A stretch of DNA of 64,000 nucleotides from Demetria terragena DSM 11295 (lineage in GTDB: Bacteria > Actinomycetota > Actinomycetes > Actinomycetales > Dermatophilaceae): contig NZ_AQXW01000004.1 of NCBI RefSeq assembly GCF_000376825.1, positions 2,294,001 to 2,358,000 on the forward strand. The letters run 5' to 3'. This document shows, in pieces, positions 1 to 7,908 of this stretch. Both the position numbers and the translations under genes were made by a program. How positions within the stretch are numbered: position 1 is the first letter of the stretch; each line of letters starts with the position of its first letter. Below the pieces are notes generated by a model. The model was not told the origin of the DNA, did not search any database, and saw only the letters and a program-made list of their open reading frames with translations.

Positions 1-1525
1 TCGGTGAGGCGAGGGTGCGGGCCTGGCCGAACGTAGTGGCCGCGTGATCGACCTCGCCCTCGGTCGGCGGGACGGAGCCGGTAAAGGCGCTCACGCCGAG
101 TTGCTTGGTCCAGTCGACTCCGATGCCAAGGTCCGCGGCGGCCTTGGTCATCGCGTTCGGGCTCAGTTGGGTGCCGGCCTGGACAAAGGCGGTGTTGCAC
201 GAGTGGGCGAAGGAGTCCACGAAGGTCGAGTCATCGGGCAGGGTTTCCTGCTCGAAGTTTCCGATCCGGCGACCGTCGACCACGATGCTGGGCGGGCAAG
301 GCACCTTCTCGCTGGACGCGAACCCGTCGGTGAGGAGTGCGTACGTCGTGGAGACCTTCAGGGTCGAGCCCGGCTGATACCGCCCGGTCAAGGCCCGGTT
401 GATGCCTGAGGATGGCGAGTTTGCGACCGCGAGCACATTCCCGGACTTCACGTCGAGGGCGACGATCGCCGCAGGGGAACTGTCACCGGCTGCGGCCAGC
501 GCCTTCTCAGCGGCGGTCTGAACGCTGGGATCCAGCGTTGTCCGTAGGTCTTTGCCGGCGGTGGACTTCGTTCCGTGAAGTACCTCGTCGCTGTTGCCCG
601 CGACGGTGACCGTGAGCCCGCCCGTTGGCGCCAGCAGGCTGTTGAACTGGGCCTGCAGACCCGAGCGTCCCACGACTGTGTCTGGCCGGAGTTTTCGGTC
701 CTTCTCAACCATTTCGGCGGTGACGGGGCCGACGGTGCCGAGCAGTGGTTGGCCGAAGGTACGCGTCGCGGCCAAAGGCTGTTGCCGCTTATTGACCACC
801 ACACCGGTCAGCGCCGAGATCTGATTTTCCTTGGCTTGGTAATCCGCCTCGCGGTAGGTGATGACCGAGATGAGAGCTGTGCTCTTTTTGCCCTGAGCGG
901 CTTTGAGTTGAGCGGCGAGGTCGGATTGGCCCACGATGCCCTGCAATGACGTAGCACTGGCGGCGGTGGCCTTGGCCGGGTCCAGCGCGATGTCGTACAC
1001 GGGACGGTTCGCCATGATCTTGGCGTTGTCCTTGCCCAGGATTTCCCCACGCTCGGCGGACGCTGACTGCACGGCGAAACTGCCGTTCGCGGGAAGCTTG
1101 GGATGCCAGAGCGAGACGTTTTCACGAACTTTGACGCCCCATCCGCCCTCGGCTTCTTGAAGAGACACCGGGTCGGTCCATGCGAAGGTCTTGCCGTCGC
1201 GCAGGGTCCACCGAACCTGCAGATCTGCGACCGCCGTCTTGCCATCGCGGTTCACGGTGCCGACTTTCACAGCCACCGGGCCGTCGCCGAGTGCGCCGGT
1301 GGCGGTCTTGAAGTTCTCCGCGGCGGCCGTCCCAGAGGATCCGAGGAAGCGCGCATCCTGCACCTTGCCCTTGCTCCAGGCGGTGGCCAGTTGTTGCGCC
1401 GCGGAGCGGGCCGCGTCGTCGGAGGCGGAGTCGGCGCGGTGGTCGGACACCACCATGTAGCCACCGATGCCGCCGGCCAGGATCACGCCGGCCGATATCG
1501 CGGTGAGGACGGTCCTACCAGCCAT
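1..1525 (-). CDS. Penicillin-binding protein (transpeptidase), 3' end beyond window
   Basis: An uninterrupted reading frame runs from an ATG at 1525 to the left edge, giving 508 visible residues without a stop. Residues about 5-27 form an N-terminal membrane anchor. Residues about 40-135 look like the NTF2-like domain found before the transpeptidase domain in MecA-type class B PBPs. A PBP dimerisation-type segment follows, and the transpeptidase domain carries the SxxK motif STLK at 387-390 (nucleophile Ser387) and the SxN motif SCN at 442-444. The KTG box would lie beyond the edge. The protein would cross-link peptidoglycan on the outer membrane face. It starts 24 nt after the LCP gene on the same strand, so the two probably form a cell-wall operon. 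The role is well supported; the subclass is inferred. Confidence 0.88.
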   Translation of the reverse strand, partial: MAGRTVLTAISAGVILAGGIGGYMVVSDHRADSASDDAARSAAQQLATAWSKGKVQDARFLGSSGTAAAENFKTATGALGDGPVAVKVGTVNRDGKTAVADLQVRWTLRDGKTFAWTDPVSLQEAEGGWGVKVRENVSLWHPKLPANGSFAVQSASAERGEILGKDNAKIMANRPVYDIALDPAKATAASATSLQGIVGQSDLAAQLKAAQGKKSTALISVITYREADYQAKENQISALTGVVVNKRQQPLAATRTFGQPLLGTVGPVTAEMVEKDRKLRPDTVVGRSGLQAQFNSLLAPTGGLTVTVAGNSDEVLHGTKSTAGKDLRTTLDPSVQTAAEKALAAAGDSSPAAIVALDVKSGNVLAVANSPSSGINRALTGRYQPGSTLKVSTTYALLTDGFASSEKVPCPPSIVVDGRRIGNFEQETLPDDSTFVDSFAHSCNTAFVQAGTQLSPNAMTKAAADLGIGVDWTKQLGVSAFTGSVPPTEGEVDHAATTFGQARTLASP

Positions 1526-1549
1526 GTGCGCTCCTGTCGGCGAAAGGTA

Positions 1550-3109
1550 CTAGCAGGATGCCCTAGTGTCGTCGATCGGCTTCTCGCTGGTTGACGTTGA
1601 CGGCTCTGCCGCATCGGTCGTGGCTTTGGCCTTGGGCTTTGGCTTGGGTTTCGCTGAGCCCTTCGACTTTGGCGCCTTGCTGTCGTGCGGGGTTTCGATG
1701 CCCTTCTTCACGAGCGTACGGATCTTGTCGTAGTCCGGGTTGCCGGTGTTGATCGTCGGCGGCGAAAGGTTGACGCTGCGCATATTGCCCTTTTTCATCG
1801 TCTGCGCGAGGGTCGCGAACGCAGGCAGATAGTCCTGCGGGATGTCGAAGGTGATGTTGTCACCGGCCGCGCTCATGATTCCGGGGAATTTCTGAAGCAA
1901 GGTGGTCGGACTGGCCTGACTGACCAGGGCATTGACCATGCAGCGCTGACGGCGGGTTCGGTCGTAATCACTGGACAAGGCGCGGGAGCGGGCGTACCAC
2001 AGCGCGTCGTAGCCATTGAGCTTGCGATCTCCCGGCTTGAGGTAGCCCTTGATGCTGCCTGGAATGACAACCCCGTTTTCGACCTTGCCGCCGATGGGGA
2101 GTTTTTCAGGCACGTTGACCCGGACCCCGCCGATGGCGTTGACGAGTTGCTCAAAGCCCTGCAGGTTGACCACGGTGGTGTAGTCGATCGGCTGCCCGAC
2201 GACTTCCTCGACGACCTCGCGGGTGGTGTTGAGACCCGGGTTCTTCTCGTTCTTGGGGAACAACTCGCGCTCGTTGACGCCAGCCTCGGTCCAGACCGCA
2301 TCCAGGATGCATTCGTTGCCGCAGTTATAGCCGTCGGGGTATTTCTTATGGAGGGGGTTGTCCTTGGGGAAGGGCACGTTCTGAAGGTTGCGCGGAAGGC
2401 TCACGAGCGTGGTGTCACCCGACCGAGTGTCGATGCTGACGAACATCACCGTGTCGGCCCGGATCTTGAAGCGTCCCGCGCCAGCGTCGGAGCCGATCAG
2501 CAGCATGTTGACGCGCGGTACGTTCCGCCACGGATCTTCACCGCCCTGGGCCGGGAGGTTTGACGTGCCGCCGCGCCCCTCGAAGCGGTCCTGTGACATG
2601 CGACTGAAGGCGTCCCGGGTGATGAGGACATAGTTCGCGCCGATGGCGGCCGGCGTGGCCACGACAAGGCACAACAGGGCCGCGAAGCCGCGATGCCACC
2701 ACACCGTGCGCATGGACCATCCGTCTTTGCGGGTCTCCTGCGCGGTGAGCATGATCCCCAGGACCCACAGCAAACCGCCGACGACGAAGAGCGTGAGCAG
2801 GATGAACAGGCCGCGTGCGGTGAGGAAGCGCGCCGCTCCGGAGATCACGCCGCCACTGAGCAGGGAGTAGGCCGCGAGGAGCAGAACCACCACCGCGGCC
2901 AAACTCATGATCAGGCCGAGGGTGCGACGCCGGGTAAACACCAAGCCGAGCCCAGGAAGCAGGGCGCTAATACCGGTGAACCGGTAGGCGTTGCGTACGT
3001 CGTGTGCGTTCTGGATCTCGCGGGACCGACGGTCCGCACGCGACTCCGGAGTCTCTGACCGCGGTCGGTTCTGCCCCCGCTGCGGAGGTGTCGCAGGATG
3101 CTGCGGCAT
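1550..3109 (-). CDS. LytR-CpsA-Psr (LCP) family cell-wall glycopolymer ligase
   Basis: The 519-residue product has a short polar N-terminus and three to four hydrophobic segments (about residues 55-175), followed by an extracellular LCP domain. Recognisable LCP features are LLIGSDAG, the SLPRNLQ segment with its conserved Arg, and RSRALSSDYDRTRRQRC with the Arg residues that contact the polyprenyl pyrophosphate. The C-terminus is a Lys/Pro/Ala-rich low-complexity tail. LCP enzymes transfer lipid-linked glycopolymers such as teichoic acid or arabinogalactan onto peptidoglycan. The ATG at 3109 is preferred because an AAAGAAAG ribosome-binding site precedes it; an in-frame start upstream at 3190 would add 27 residues of no obvious family character. 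The PBP gene follows at once on the same strand. Confidence 0.88.
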   Translation of the reverse strand: MPQHPATPPQRGQNRPRSETPESRADRRSREIQNAHDVRNAYRFTGISALLPGLGLVFTRRRTLGLIMSLAAVVVLLLAAYSLLSGGVISGAARFLTARGLFILLTLFVVGGLLWVLGIMLTAQETRKDGWSMRTVWWHRGFAALLCLVVATPAAIGANYVLITRDAFSRMSQDRFEGRGGTSNLPAQGGEDPWRNVPRVNMLLIGSDAGAGRFKIRADTVMFVSIDTRSGDTTLVSLPRNLQNVPFPKDNPLHKKYPDGYNCGNECILDAVWTEAGVNERELFPKNEKNPGLNTTREVVEEVVGQPIDYTTVVNLQGFEQLVNAIGGVRVNVPEKLPIGGKVENGVVIPGSIKGYLKPGDRKLNGYDALWYARSRALSSDYDRTRRQRCMVNALVSQASPTTLLQKFPGIMSAAGDNITFDIPQDYLPAFATLAQTMKKGNMRSVNLSPPTINTGNPDYDKIRTLVKKGIETPHDSKAPKSKGSAKPKPKPKAKATTDAAEPSTSTSEKPIDDTRASC

Positions 3110-3364
3110 GGACCATGCTTTCTTTGTTGACGGTCGGGTCGGTCTTGACCCGCCGTTCGGAACCAGATCGCGCGATGGATGTGCCCGCAACCCGATCGTG
3201 ACCTAAATGATACCGGGATGTTGTGCTTCTAACCAAAGTGCGGAGTGGTCAATCGAGGCTTATTCCTCACCTCTAGGACGCCACACGACCCTGGGAGGTT
3301 GCCGTACGTGCCTCAGTTTGGTGGGTGCTCCGGTGCGCAGGTAGCCTGGCGCACGCTTGCGTAT

Positions 3365-3458
3365 GGAGGCGTCGCCTAGTCTGGTCTATGGCGCCCGCCT
3401 GCTAAGCGGGTTTGGGGCTACAACCCCATCGAGGGTTCAAATCCCTCCGCCTCCGCCA
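3365..3458 (+). tRNA. tRNA-Ser (anticodon GCT)
   Basis: The acceptor stem GGAGGCG (3365-3371) pairs with CGCCTCC (3448-3454), followed by discriminator G and an encoded CCA (3456-3458). The anticodon stem CCCGC/GCGGG holds the loop with GCT at 3401-3403. A long variable arm and the T-loop GGTTCAAATCC complete a class II serine tRNA reading AGC/AGU. The 3' 22 nt are overlapped by the end of the convergent GtrA-family gene. Confidence 0.97.
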
Positions 3459-3937
3459 TGCACTTCGTGCCCCCGGCCGTTCTCGGTCGGGGGCACGCTT
3501 GTTTGCGACGCGGCAGGTGAGGTGCTCAGCCAGCGCCGCAAAAGAACGAAGCGCACCACGGTGGCGATGAGGTTGCCCACGGTGAAAGCCACCACGGCCG
3601 CGACAGTGTCGGCCTGCGGGGCCATCCACTCCAGCACGGCCAGGGCCAATGCCGTCACGCCCAGCGTCATCGCCAGCAGAACGAGCGCTTTGAGCTGAAC
3701 CTGCCAGTGACCCTCGCGTCCGGTCACCCCAAAACTGAAGCGACGATTCACGGCGGTGTTTGCGATGGTGCTCAGCACCAGCGAGAGGGCGCTGGCGACC
3801 TGGTGATGATCCAAGAGGTGCGCAAATAGCCAGAACAGTGCCGTGGCCAGGACCGTGCTCCCGACCCCGACGATGGCAAAGCGCACCAACTGGCCGCGCA
3901 GGACGGCGCGTCGATCAGGGTCGTGAGATCTGGGCAT
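3437..3937 (-). CDS. GtrA-family membrane protein
   Basis: The 166-residue product has four predicted membrane helices, with RFAIVGVGSTVLATALFW at the first, NTAVNRRFSF after the second, and VGNLIATVVRFVLLRRW at the fourth; this is the GtrA fold. Family members are thought to take part in moving polyprenyl-linked sugars across the membrane for cell-surface polysaccharides. The ATG at 3937 has an upstream GGGAAG; an earlier in-frame start (4000) lies inside the preceding gene. It overlaps the 3' end of the NmrA-like gene by 23 nt. Its stop codon (3437-3439) lies inside the convergent tRNA-Ser, so the Gly-rich C-terminus is encoded antisense to the tRNA 3' arm. The exact substrate is unknown. 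Confidence 0.8.
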   Translation of the reverse strand: MPRSHDPDRRAVLRGQLVRFAIVGVGSTVLATALFWLFAHLLDHHQVASALSLVLSTIANTAVNRRFSFGVTGREGHWQVQLKALVLLAMTLGVTALALAVLEWMAPQADTVAAVVAFTVGNLIATVVRFVLLRRWLSTSPAASQTSVPPTENGRGHEVHGGGGGI

Positions 3938-4850
3938 GGTCTTCCCGGGAAGGGGGCGGTCGATCTTCGGAGCGTACGAGCCCGTGGGGCCCAGGCGCAC
4001 CGCCGGCCTGCTCGGCCATGAGTTCTGCAGCAGACCGAGGGGCTCGACCGAGGAGCTCGCTCAGCGCCGGGCTCATGGCCGCGAAATGACCGCTGCGGCT
4101 TGCCTGGAACATCGCGAGGCTGAAGCGGGCCGCAGCCTCGGGGATGCCCGCAGCGATCTCGCTGGCCACCCACTCCTCGTCGCCGAGGACGACTCGTTCG
4201 ATCGTGCGCCCCGTGAGTTCGGAGCCGATGGCGGCGAAGTCGGCCAGGGTTACGGCGATTGGTGCGGTGAGGTCAATGGGCCCCTCGAAGGCATCCTCGC
4301 TGGTCAGGATGGCGGCGGCAGCCTCGCCCGCGTCAACCCGAGACGTCCATGAAAACGGACCGTCGGCGGGTTTGGCGATGACGCCGGTCTTCTGCCACGG
4401 CCCGAGCAACTGGCTTAGGTCGCCGAAGAAGCCGTTGCGCAGTGCCGTCCACGCGACGCCCGAGGTGGCCAGGTGGGCCTCGGCATCGGCGGCCAGGGCC
4501 GACCCGGGATAGGGCGAGTCAAAGCCTGCGCCGTGCTGGCTGGTGAACAGGATTCGCTGCGCGCCCGCCGCGACGGCGGCATCGATGGCTCGCCGGTGCT
4601 GGTCCGCGACATTCGCGTCCATGTCATTGGACGAGACCAAAAGCACCTGAGTGGCGCCCTCGAAGGACGCGCGCAGGGCATCGGGATCGTCATAACTTCC
4701 GGTGCGGACGCGTACGCCCTGGTCGGCGAGGTGCTGCGCGCGGGTGGCGTCCCGCACGCTGACCCCGACCTCATTCGCTGGGAGGCGACGGAGAAGGTGC
4801 TCGACAGTGACGCCGTTGAGCGCGCCGGTGGCGCCGGTGACCACGATCAT
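3915..4850 (-). CDS. NmrA-like NAD(P)-binding oxidoreductase (SDR a5 type)
   Basis: The 311-residue product begins with the Rossmann motif TGATGALNG (residues 5-13) and has the layout of the NmrA/QorB family: a short N-terminal dinucleotide-binding domain, LLVSSND after the fourth strand, FTSQHGAGF around the normal active-site region, then a small substrate domain. Homologues act as NAD(P)H:quinone or uncharacterised reductases, or as redox sensors; the substrate here is unknown. The ATG at 4850 follows AAAGGAA. The gene is divergent from a TetR gene and two palindromic operators fill the space between them, so the TetR protein probably represses it. The last 70 or so residues are less typical and rich in charged residues. 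Confidence 0.8.
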   Translation of the reverse strand: MIVVTGATGALNGVTVEHLLRRLPANEVGVSVRDATRAQHLADQGVRVRTGSYDDPDALRASFEGATQVLLVSSNDMDANVADQHRRAIDAAVAAGAQRILFTSQHGAGFDSPYPGSALAADAEAHLATSGVAWTALRNGFFGDLSQLLGPWQKTGVIAKPADGPFSWTSRVDAGEAAAAILTSEDAFEGPIDLTAPIAVTLADFAAIGSELTGRTIERVVLGDEEWVASEIAAGIPEAAARFSLAMFQASRSGHFAAMSPALSELLGRAPRSAAELMAEQAGGAPGPHGLVRSEDRPPPSREDHAQISRP

Positions 4851-4908
4851 GAGGGTTCCTTTCGAAGGGACGAGTCGGCTCGACGAGTCGACCGATGAGG
4901 GGGCTGAC

Positions 4909-4935
4909 CTAACTTGACCTGATGAGTCAAGTTAG
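4909..4935. promoter_or_regulatory. TetR-type operator, site 1
   Basis: A perfect inverted repeat, CTAACTTGAC-N7-GTCAAGTTAG, lies between the divergent NmrA-like gene (start 4850) and the TetR gene (start 5004). Position and symmetry fit an operator for that TetR regulator; binding itself is inferred. Confidence 0.75.
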
Positions 4936-4953
4936 GAGATCTGGCCACGGTAG

Positions 4954-4980
4954 GTAAACTGACTGCTCGAGTCAACTTAG
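4954..4980. promoter_or_regulatory. TetR-type operator, site 2
   Basis: A second copy of the same element, with right half GTCAACTTAG and a left half matching 7 of 10 bases, keeps the same 7-nt spacer. Its centre is 45 bp from that of site 1, and it lies 24 bp before the TetR start codon, where it could give autorepression. Confidence 0.6.
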
Positions 4981-5003
4981 GCTCGAGTCGCGAAGGAGGT
5001 CAC

Positions 5004-5579
5004 ATGAGGCAGGAGCCTGCGCCCGTGCTGCGCGCCGACGCCCGCCGCAACACCGCACAGATTCGGGAGGCCGCGCTCAGTGTTTTTCGTGACCGTGGGC
5101 TCTCGGTGCCGCTGGAGGAGGTCGCTGCTGCCGCGGGCGTGAGCAAGGCGACGATCTTCAACCGGTTCGGTGGTCGAGTCGGACTTATCGAGACGGTGGT
5201 CGACCAGATCGTGGCAGTCGAGATGGACCGTATCGTTGCGCACACGCGGTCCCTTCCCGAACCGCGCGAGCGCATCGTGCACTACGTCACCGCAATGCGC
5301 GACCTGCAATATGACCGCCCAGCGGCCAATGACGTGCTGCTGCAGGCCTATCCGCACTCAGCTCAGCTGATGGACATTTGTCGAGCCGCGGGAGAGATGA
5401 ATGCCGAGCTCATTGCCGATGGGCGGGCCGCCGGAGCGCTGCACCCGCAGGTCGGCGAGGCAGATCTGCACGCGCTCGTCGTGGACAACGCGCTCGCGTT
5501 GAAGCATGGGGCCAGGCCAGAGCGCGCCGACTACGACCGCCGGACCGGCTTTGTCCTGCATGGCATCTGCAGCGACTGA
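5004..5579 (+). CDS. TetR/AcrR-family transcriptional regulator
   Basis: The 191-residue product has the standard N-terminal TetR helix-turn-helix: AALSVFRDRGLSVPLEEVAAAAGVSK is followed by ATIFNRFGGRVGL at about residues 47-60. The remaining helical domain (65-185) would bind an unidentified ligand. The ATG is preceded by a strong GAAGGAGGT ribosome-binding site. The gene is divergent from the NmrA-like oxidoreductase, and two copies of a 10-7-10 palindrome lie between them. This arrangement fits a local repressor controlling itself and its neighbour. It ends 2 nt before the stop of the convergent histidine kinase gene. Confidence 0.88.
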   Translation: MRQEPAPVLRADARRNTAQIREAALSVFRDRGLSVPLEEVAAAAGVSKATIFNRFGGRVGLIETVVDQIVAVEMDRIVAHTRSLPEPRERIVHYVTAMRDLQYDRPAANDVLLQAYPHSAQLMDICRAAGEMNAELIADGRAAGALHPQVGEADLHALVVDNALALKHGARPERADYDRRTGFVLHGICSD

Positions 5580-5581
5580 GA

Positions 5582-7102
5582 TCAGTCGGTCGAGGTGTCC
5601 TCGGGTGTAGGTGTCGGCAACGTGACGGTGAAGGTGGTCTGTCCTGGCTCGCTGTGTACCCCGACGTGGCCGCCATGCGCGCTGACGACGGCCTGCACGA
5701 TGGATAGGCCAAGGCCGGTGCTGCCCTCGCGGCGGGTACGCGCCTCGTCGCCGCGTGCGAAGCGCTCAAAGATGTGCGGCTGCAGGGGAGTGGGGATGCC
5801 CGGCCCGTTGTCGCTCACCGTGAGCTCGACTCCAGCAGGACCCTGCCGCACGCCCGTCGTAATCACCGTGCCGGCGGGAGTGTGCTTGCGGGCATTGCCC
5901 AGCAGGTTGATGAGCACTTGGCGCAGCCGTGCCTCATCCCCGATGACCTCACACGGCTCATCCGGAAGGTCGAGCGACCACTGATGGTCCTGTCCTGCGG
6001 CGCTGGCATCACTGACGCTCTCGATGACCATCATCGTGAGGTCGATACTGGCTCGTTCAAGAGGTCGGCCAGCATCGAGCCGGGCGAGCAGCAGAAGGTC
6101 CTCCACAAGTGCGGTCATCCGGTCAGACTCAGACTCAATTCGACTGAGTGCGTGCGTGACTGAGGTGGGTACCGGCTCGGTCTGGCGCCGCGACAGTTCG
6201 GCGTAGCCGCGAATCGAAGCCAGCGGCGTACGCAACTCGTGGCTGGCATCGGCGACGAACTTTCGCACCTGCAGTTCCGAACGATGCCGGGCCTCAAGCG
6301 CGTCGTCGACGTGGTCGAGAAGGTCATTGAGGGCCGATCCAACCTGGCCGACTTCGGTGCCCGGATCAGTGTCATCGGGCGGTACGCGCTCGTGGGTCCG
6401 ACCTTCGCCCGCCGCGAGCGGAAGGTGGGCGACCCGCTGCGCGGTGGTGGCGACCCGGCGCAGTGGGCGCAGGTTGCGTCGTACGAGCCACCATGCGGCC
6501 AAGCCGATCAGCACCAGACCGAACAGGCTGACGGCAACCACCGTCTTGGTCAGCCGCAGCACCGAGTCCTCGACAGCAGAAAGCGGCAGTCCGCGGATGC
6601 TGATGACCTCTTGGGTGGTGACGGCGCTGGTGTCGGTGTCGATCACCTGGTCGTAGTGCTTGGCGCTCACGACACGGTATTTCTCGCCCAACACCGTCAC
6701 GGTGGTGGGCGTCGTCCCCATCCCCTTCTCGCGCAGGTCGTCGACCTCCCCTTGGGCGATCACGGCCTGTCGGCCGTCTCGGCCAACGACCGCGCACGAA
6801 CTCACCGTGCTGCGGGTACGCCGGTCATAGTCAGACAGCACCGTCCCGCGGACGTCGGTGGTGCAACTCAACTGCCCCAGCCCGACATCCGGTGGAGGGC
6901 CCGATCCTGGTCGGCCTTTTTCATCGCCGGTCATCGCCGACACCACGCCGACCAGGGAGCGGTCGACTTGATCGAGTTGGGCGTTACGCGAGGTCAGCAC
7001 CGTCGCGGTGCCAGTCACCACCGTGACGAGCAGGTAAAGCGCGACGATCGAGACCACCAGCTTGGTCCGCAACGTCCACCCGCGCGGACCTCGTCCGCTC
7101 AT
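5582..7102 (-). CDS. Sensor histidine kinase of an OmpR-type two-component system
   Basis: The 506-residue membrane sensor has one transmembrane helix at about residues 13-35, an extracytoplasmic sensing segment to about 180, a second helix at about 190-210 and a HAMP linker. The HisKA motif SHELRTPLASIRGYAE contains the phosphorylated His. The ATPase domain carries the N-box LLGNARKHT, the G1 box DNGPGIP and the G2 box GLGLSIV. It would autophosphorylate and pass phosphate to the response regulator just upstream, which it overlaps by 4 nt (7099-7102). The architecture resembles actinobacterial MprB/TcrY-type sensors. The signal is unknown; nearby glycerol genes are not evidence enough to link them. 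Confidence 0.9.
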   Translation of the reverse strand: MSGRGPRGWTLRTKLVVSIVALYLLVTVVTGTATVLTSRNAQLDQVDRSLVGVVSAMTGDEKGRPGSGPPPDVGLGQLSCTTDVRGTVLSDYDRRTRSTVSSCAVVGRDGRQAVIAQGEVDDLREKGMGTTPTTVTVLGEKYRVVSAKHYDQVIDTDTSAVTTQEVISIRGLPLSAVEDSVLRLTKTVVAVSLFGLVLIGLAAWWLVRRNLRPLRRVATTAQRVAHLPLAAGEGRTHERVPPDDTDPGTEVGQVGSALNDLLDHVDDALEARHRSELQVRKFVADASHELRTPLASIRGYAELSRRQTEPVPTSVTHALSRIESESDRMTALVEDLLLLARLDAGRPLERASIDLTMMVIESVSDASAAGQDHQWSLDLPDEPCEVIGDEARLRQVLINLLGNARKHTPAGTVITTGVRQGPAGVELTVSDNGPGIPTPLQPHIFERFARGDEARTRREGSTGLGLSIVQAVVSAHGGHVGVHSEPGQTTFTVTLPTPTPEDTSTD

Positions 7103-7824
7103 GGTGCGGGCTTCAGGACATAGCCTGCGCCGCGCATCGTGTGAATCATCGGGTCACGACCGGCGTCGATCTTCTTGCGAAGGTAGGAGACGTACAGCTC
7201 AACCACATTGGCCTGGCCGCCGAAGTCGTAGTTCCACACGCGGTCGAGGATTTGTGCCTTTGACAAGACTCTCTTCGGGTTGCGCATCAGGAAGCGAAGC
7301 AGCTCGAACTCTGTTGCTGTCAAAGAGATTTCATCGCCGCCGCGGATAACCTCGTGGCTGTCCTCGTCGAGTGAAAGATCGCCCACGGTCAGCACGGACG
7401 AGGAGTCCGGAGCAAGCATGACTGAGCGACGAAGCAGCGCGCGCACTCGGGCCACCACTTCCTCCAGGGAGAACGGCTTGGTGACATAGTCATCGCCTCC
7501 GGCCGTCAGGCCAGCGATGCGGTCCTCAACTGAATCGCGTGCGGTCAGGAACAGCACGGGGACAGCGGGGGAACTCGCTCGGAGGCGGCGAAGCACTTCC
7601 CTGCCATCGAAGTCCGGGAGCATCATGTCGAGCACCACGGCGTCCGGGGCGAACTCCTTGGCCATGCGGACCGCCTCAGACCCGCTGCCCGCGCTGCGGA
7701 CGTCCCACTTTTCCAGGCGAAGGGCCATCGACAACAACTCGGTCAGGTTGTCCTCGTCGTCGACCACCAGGACGCGAACAGGGCCGCCGTCGACCCGAAC
7801 CAGGGGCGCATCTTGTGTGCTCAT
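7099..7824 (-). CDS. OmpR/PhoB-family response regulator
   Basis: The product is about 241 residues. The receiver domain has the acidic pair in VVDDEDN, the phospho-acceptor Asp in VLDMMLPDFDG and the conserved Lys in VTKPFS. The C-terminal winged-helix DNA-binding domain includes LTATEFELLRFLM and the recognition-helix stretch VVELYVSYLRKKI. It is the first gene of the pair and overlaps the kinase gene by 4 nt. Start choice is uncertain: the ATG at 7824 has a poor upstream site, and a TTG at 7836 in the same frame is equally possible. Confidence 0.92.
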   Translation of the reverse strand: MSTQDAPLVRVDGGPVRVLVVDDEDNLTELLSMALRLEKWDVRSAGSGSEAVRMAKEFAPDAVVLDMMLPDFDGREVLRRLRASSPAVPVLFLTARDSVEDRIAGLTAGGDDYVTKPFSLEEVVARVRALLRRSVMLAPDSSSVLTVGDLSLDEDSHEVIRGGDEISLTATEFELLRFLMRNPKRVLSKAQILDRVWNYDFGGQANVVELYVSYLRKKIDAGRDPMIHTMRGAGYVLKPAP

Positions 7825-7908
7825 GGTCCCAGTCAACCGGCAGGCCCTGTGTCTCGACCAGGACTTTCCTGTGTGGATTCTGTGCGTACCCGATGAACCG
7901 GGTGGAAC

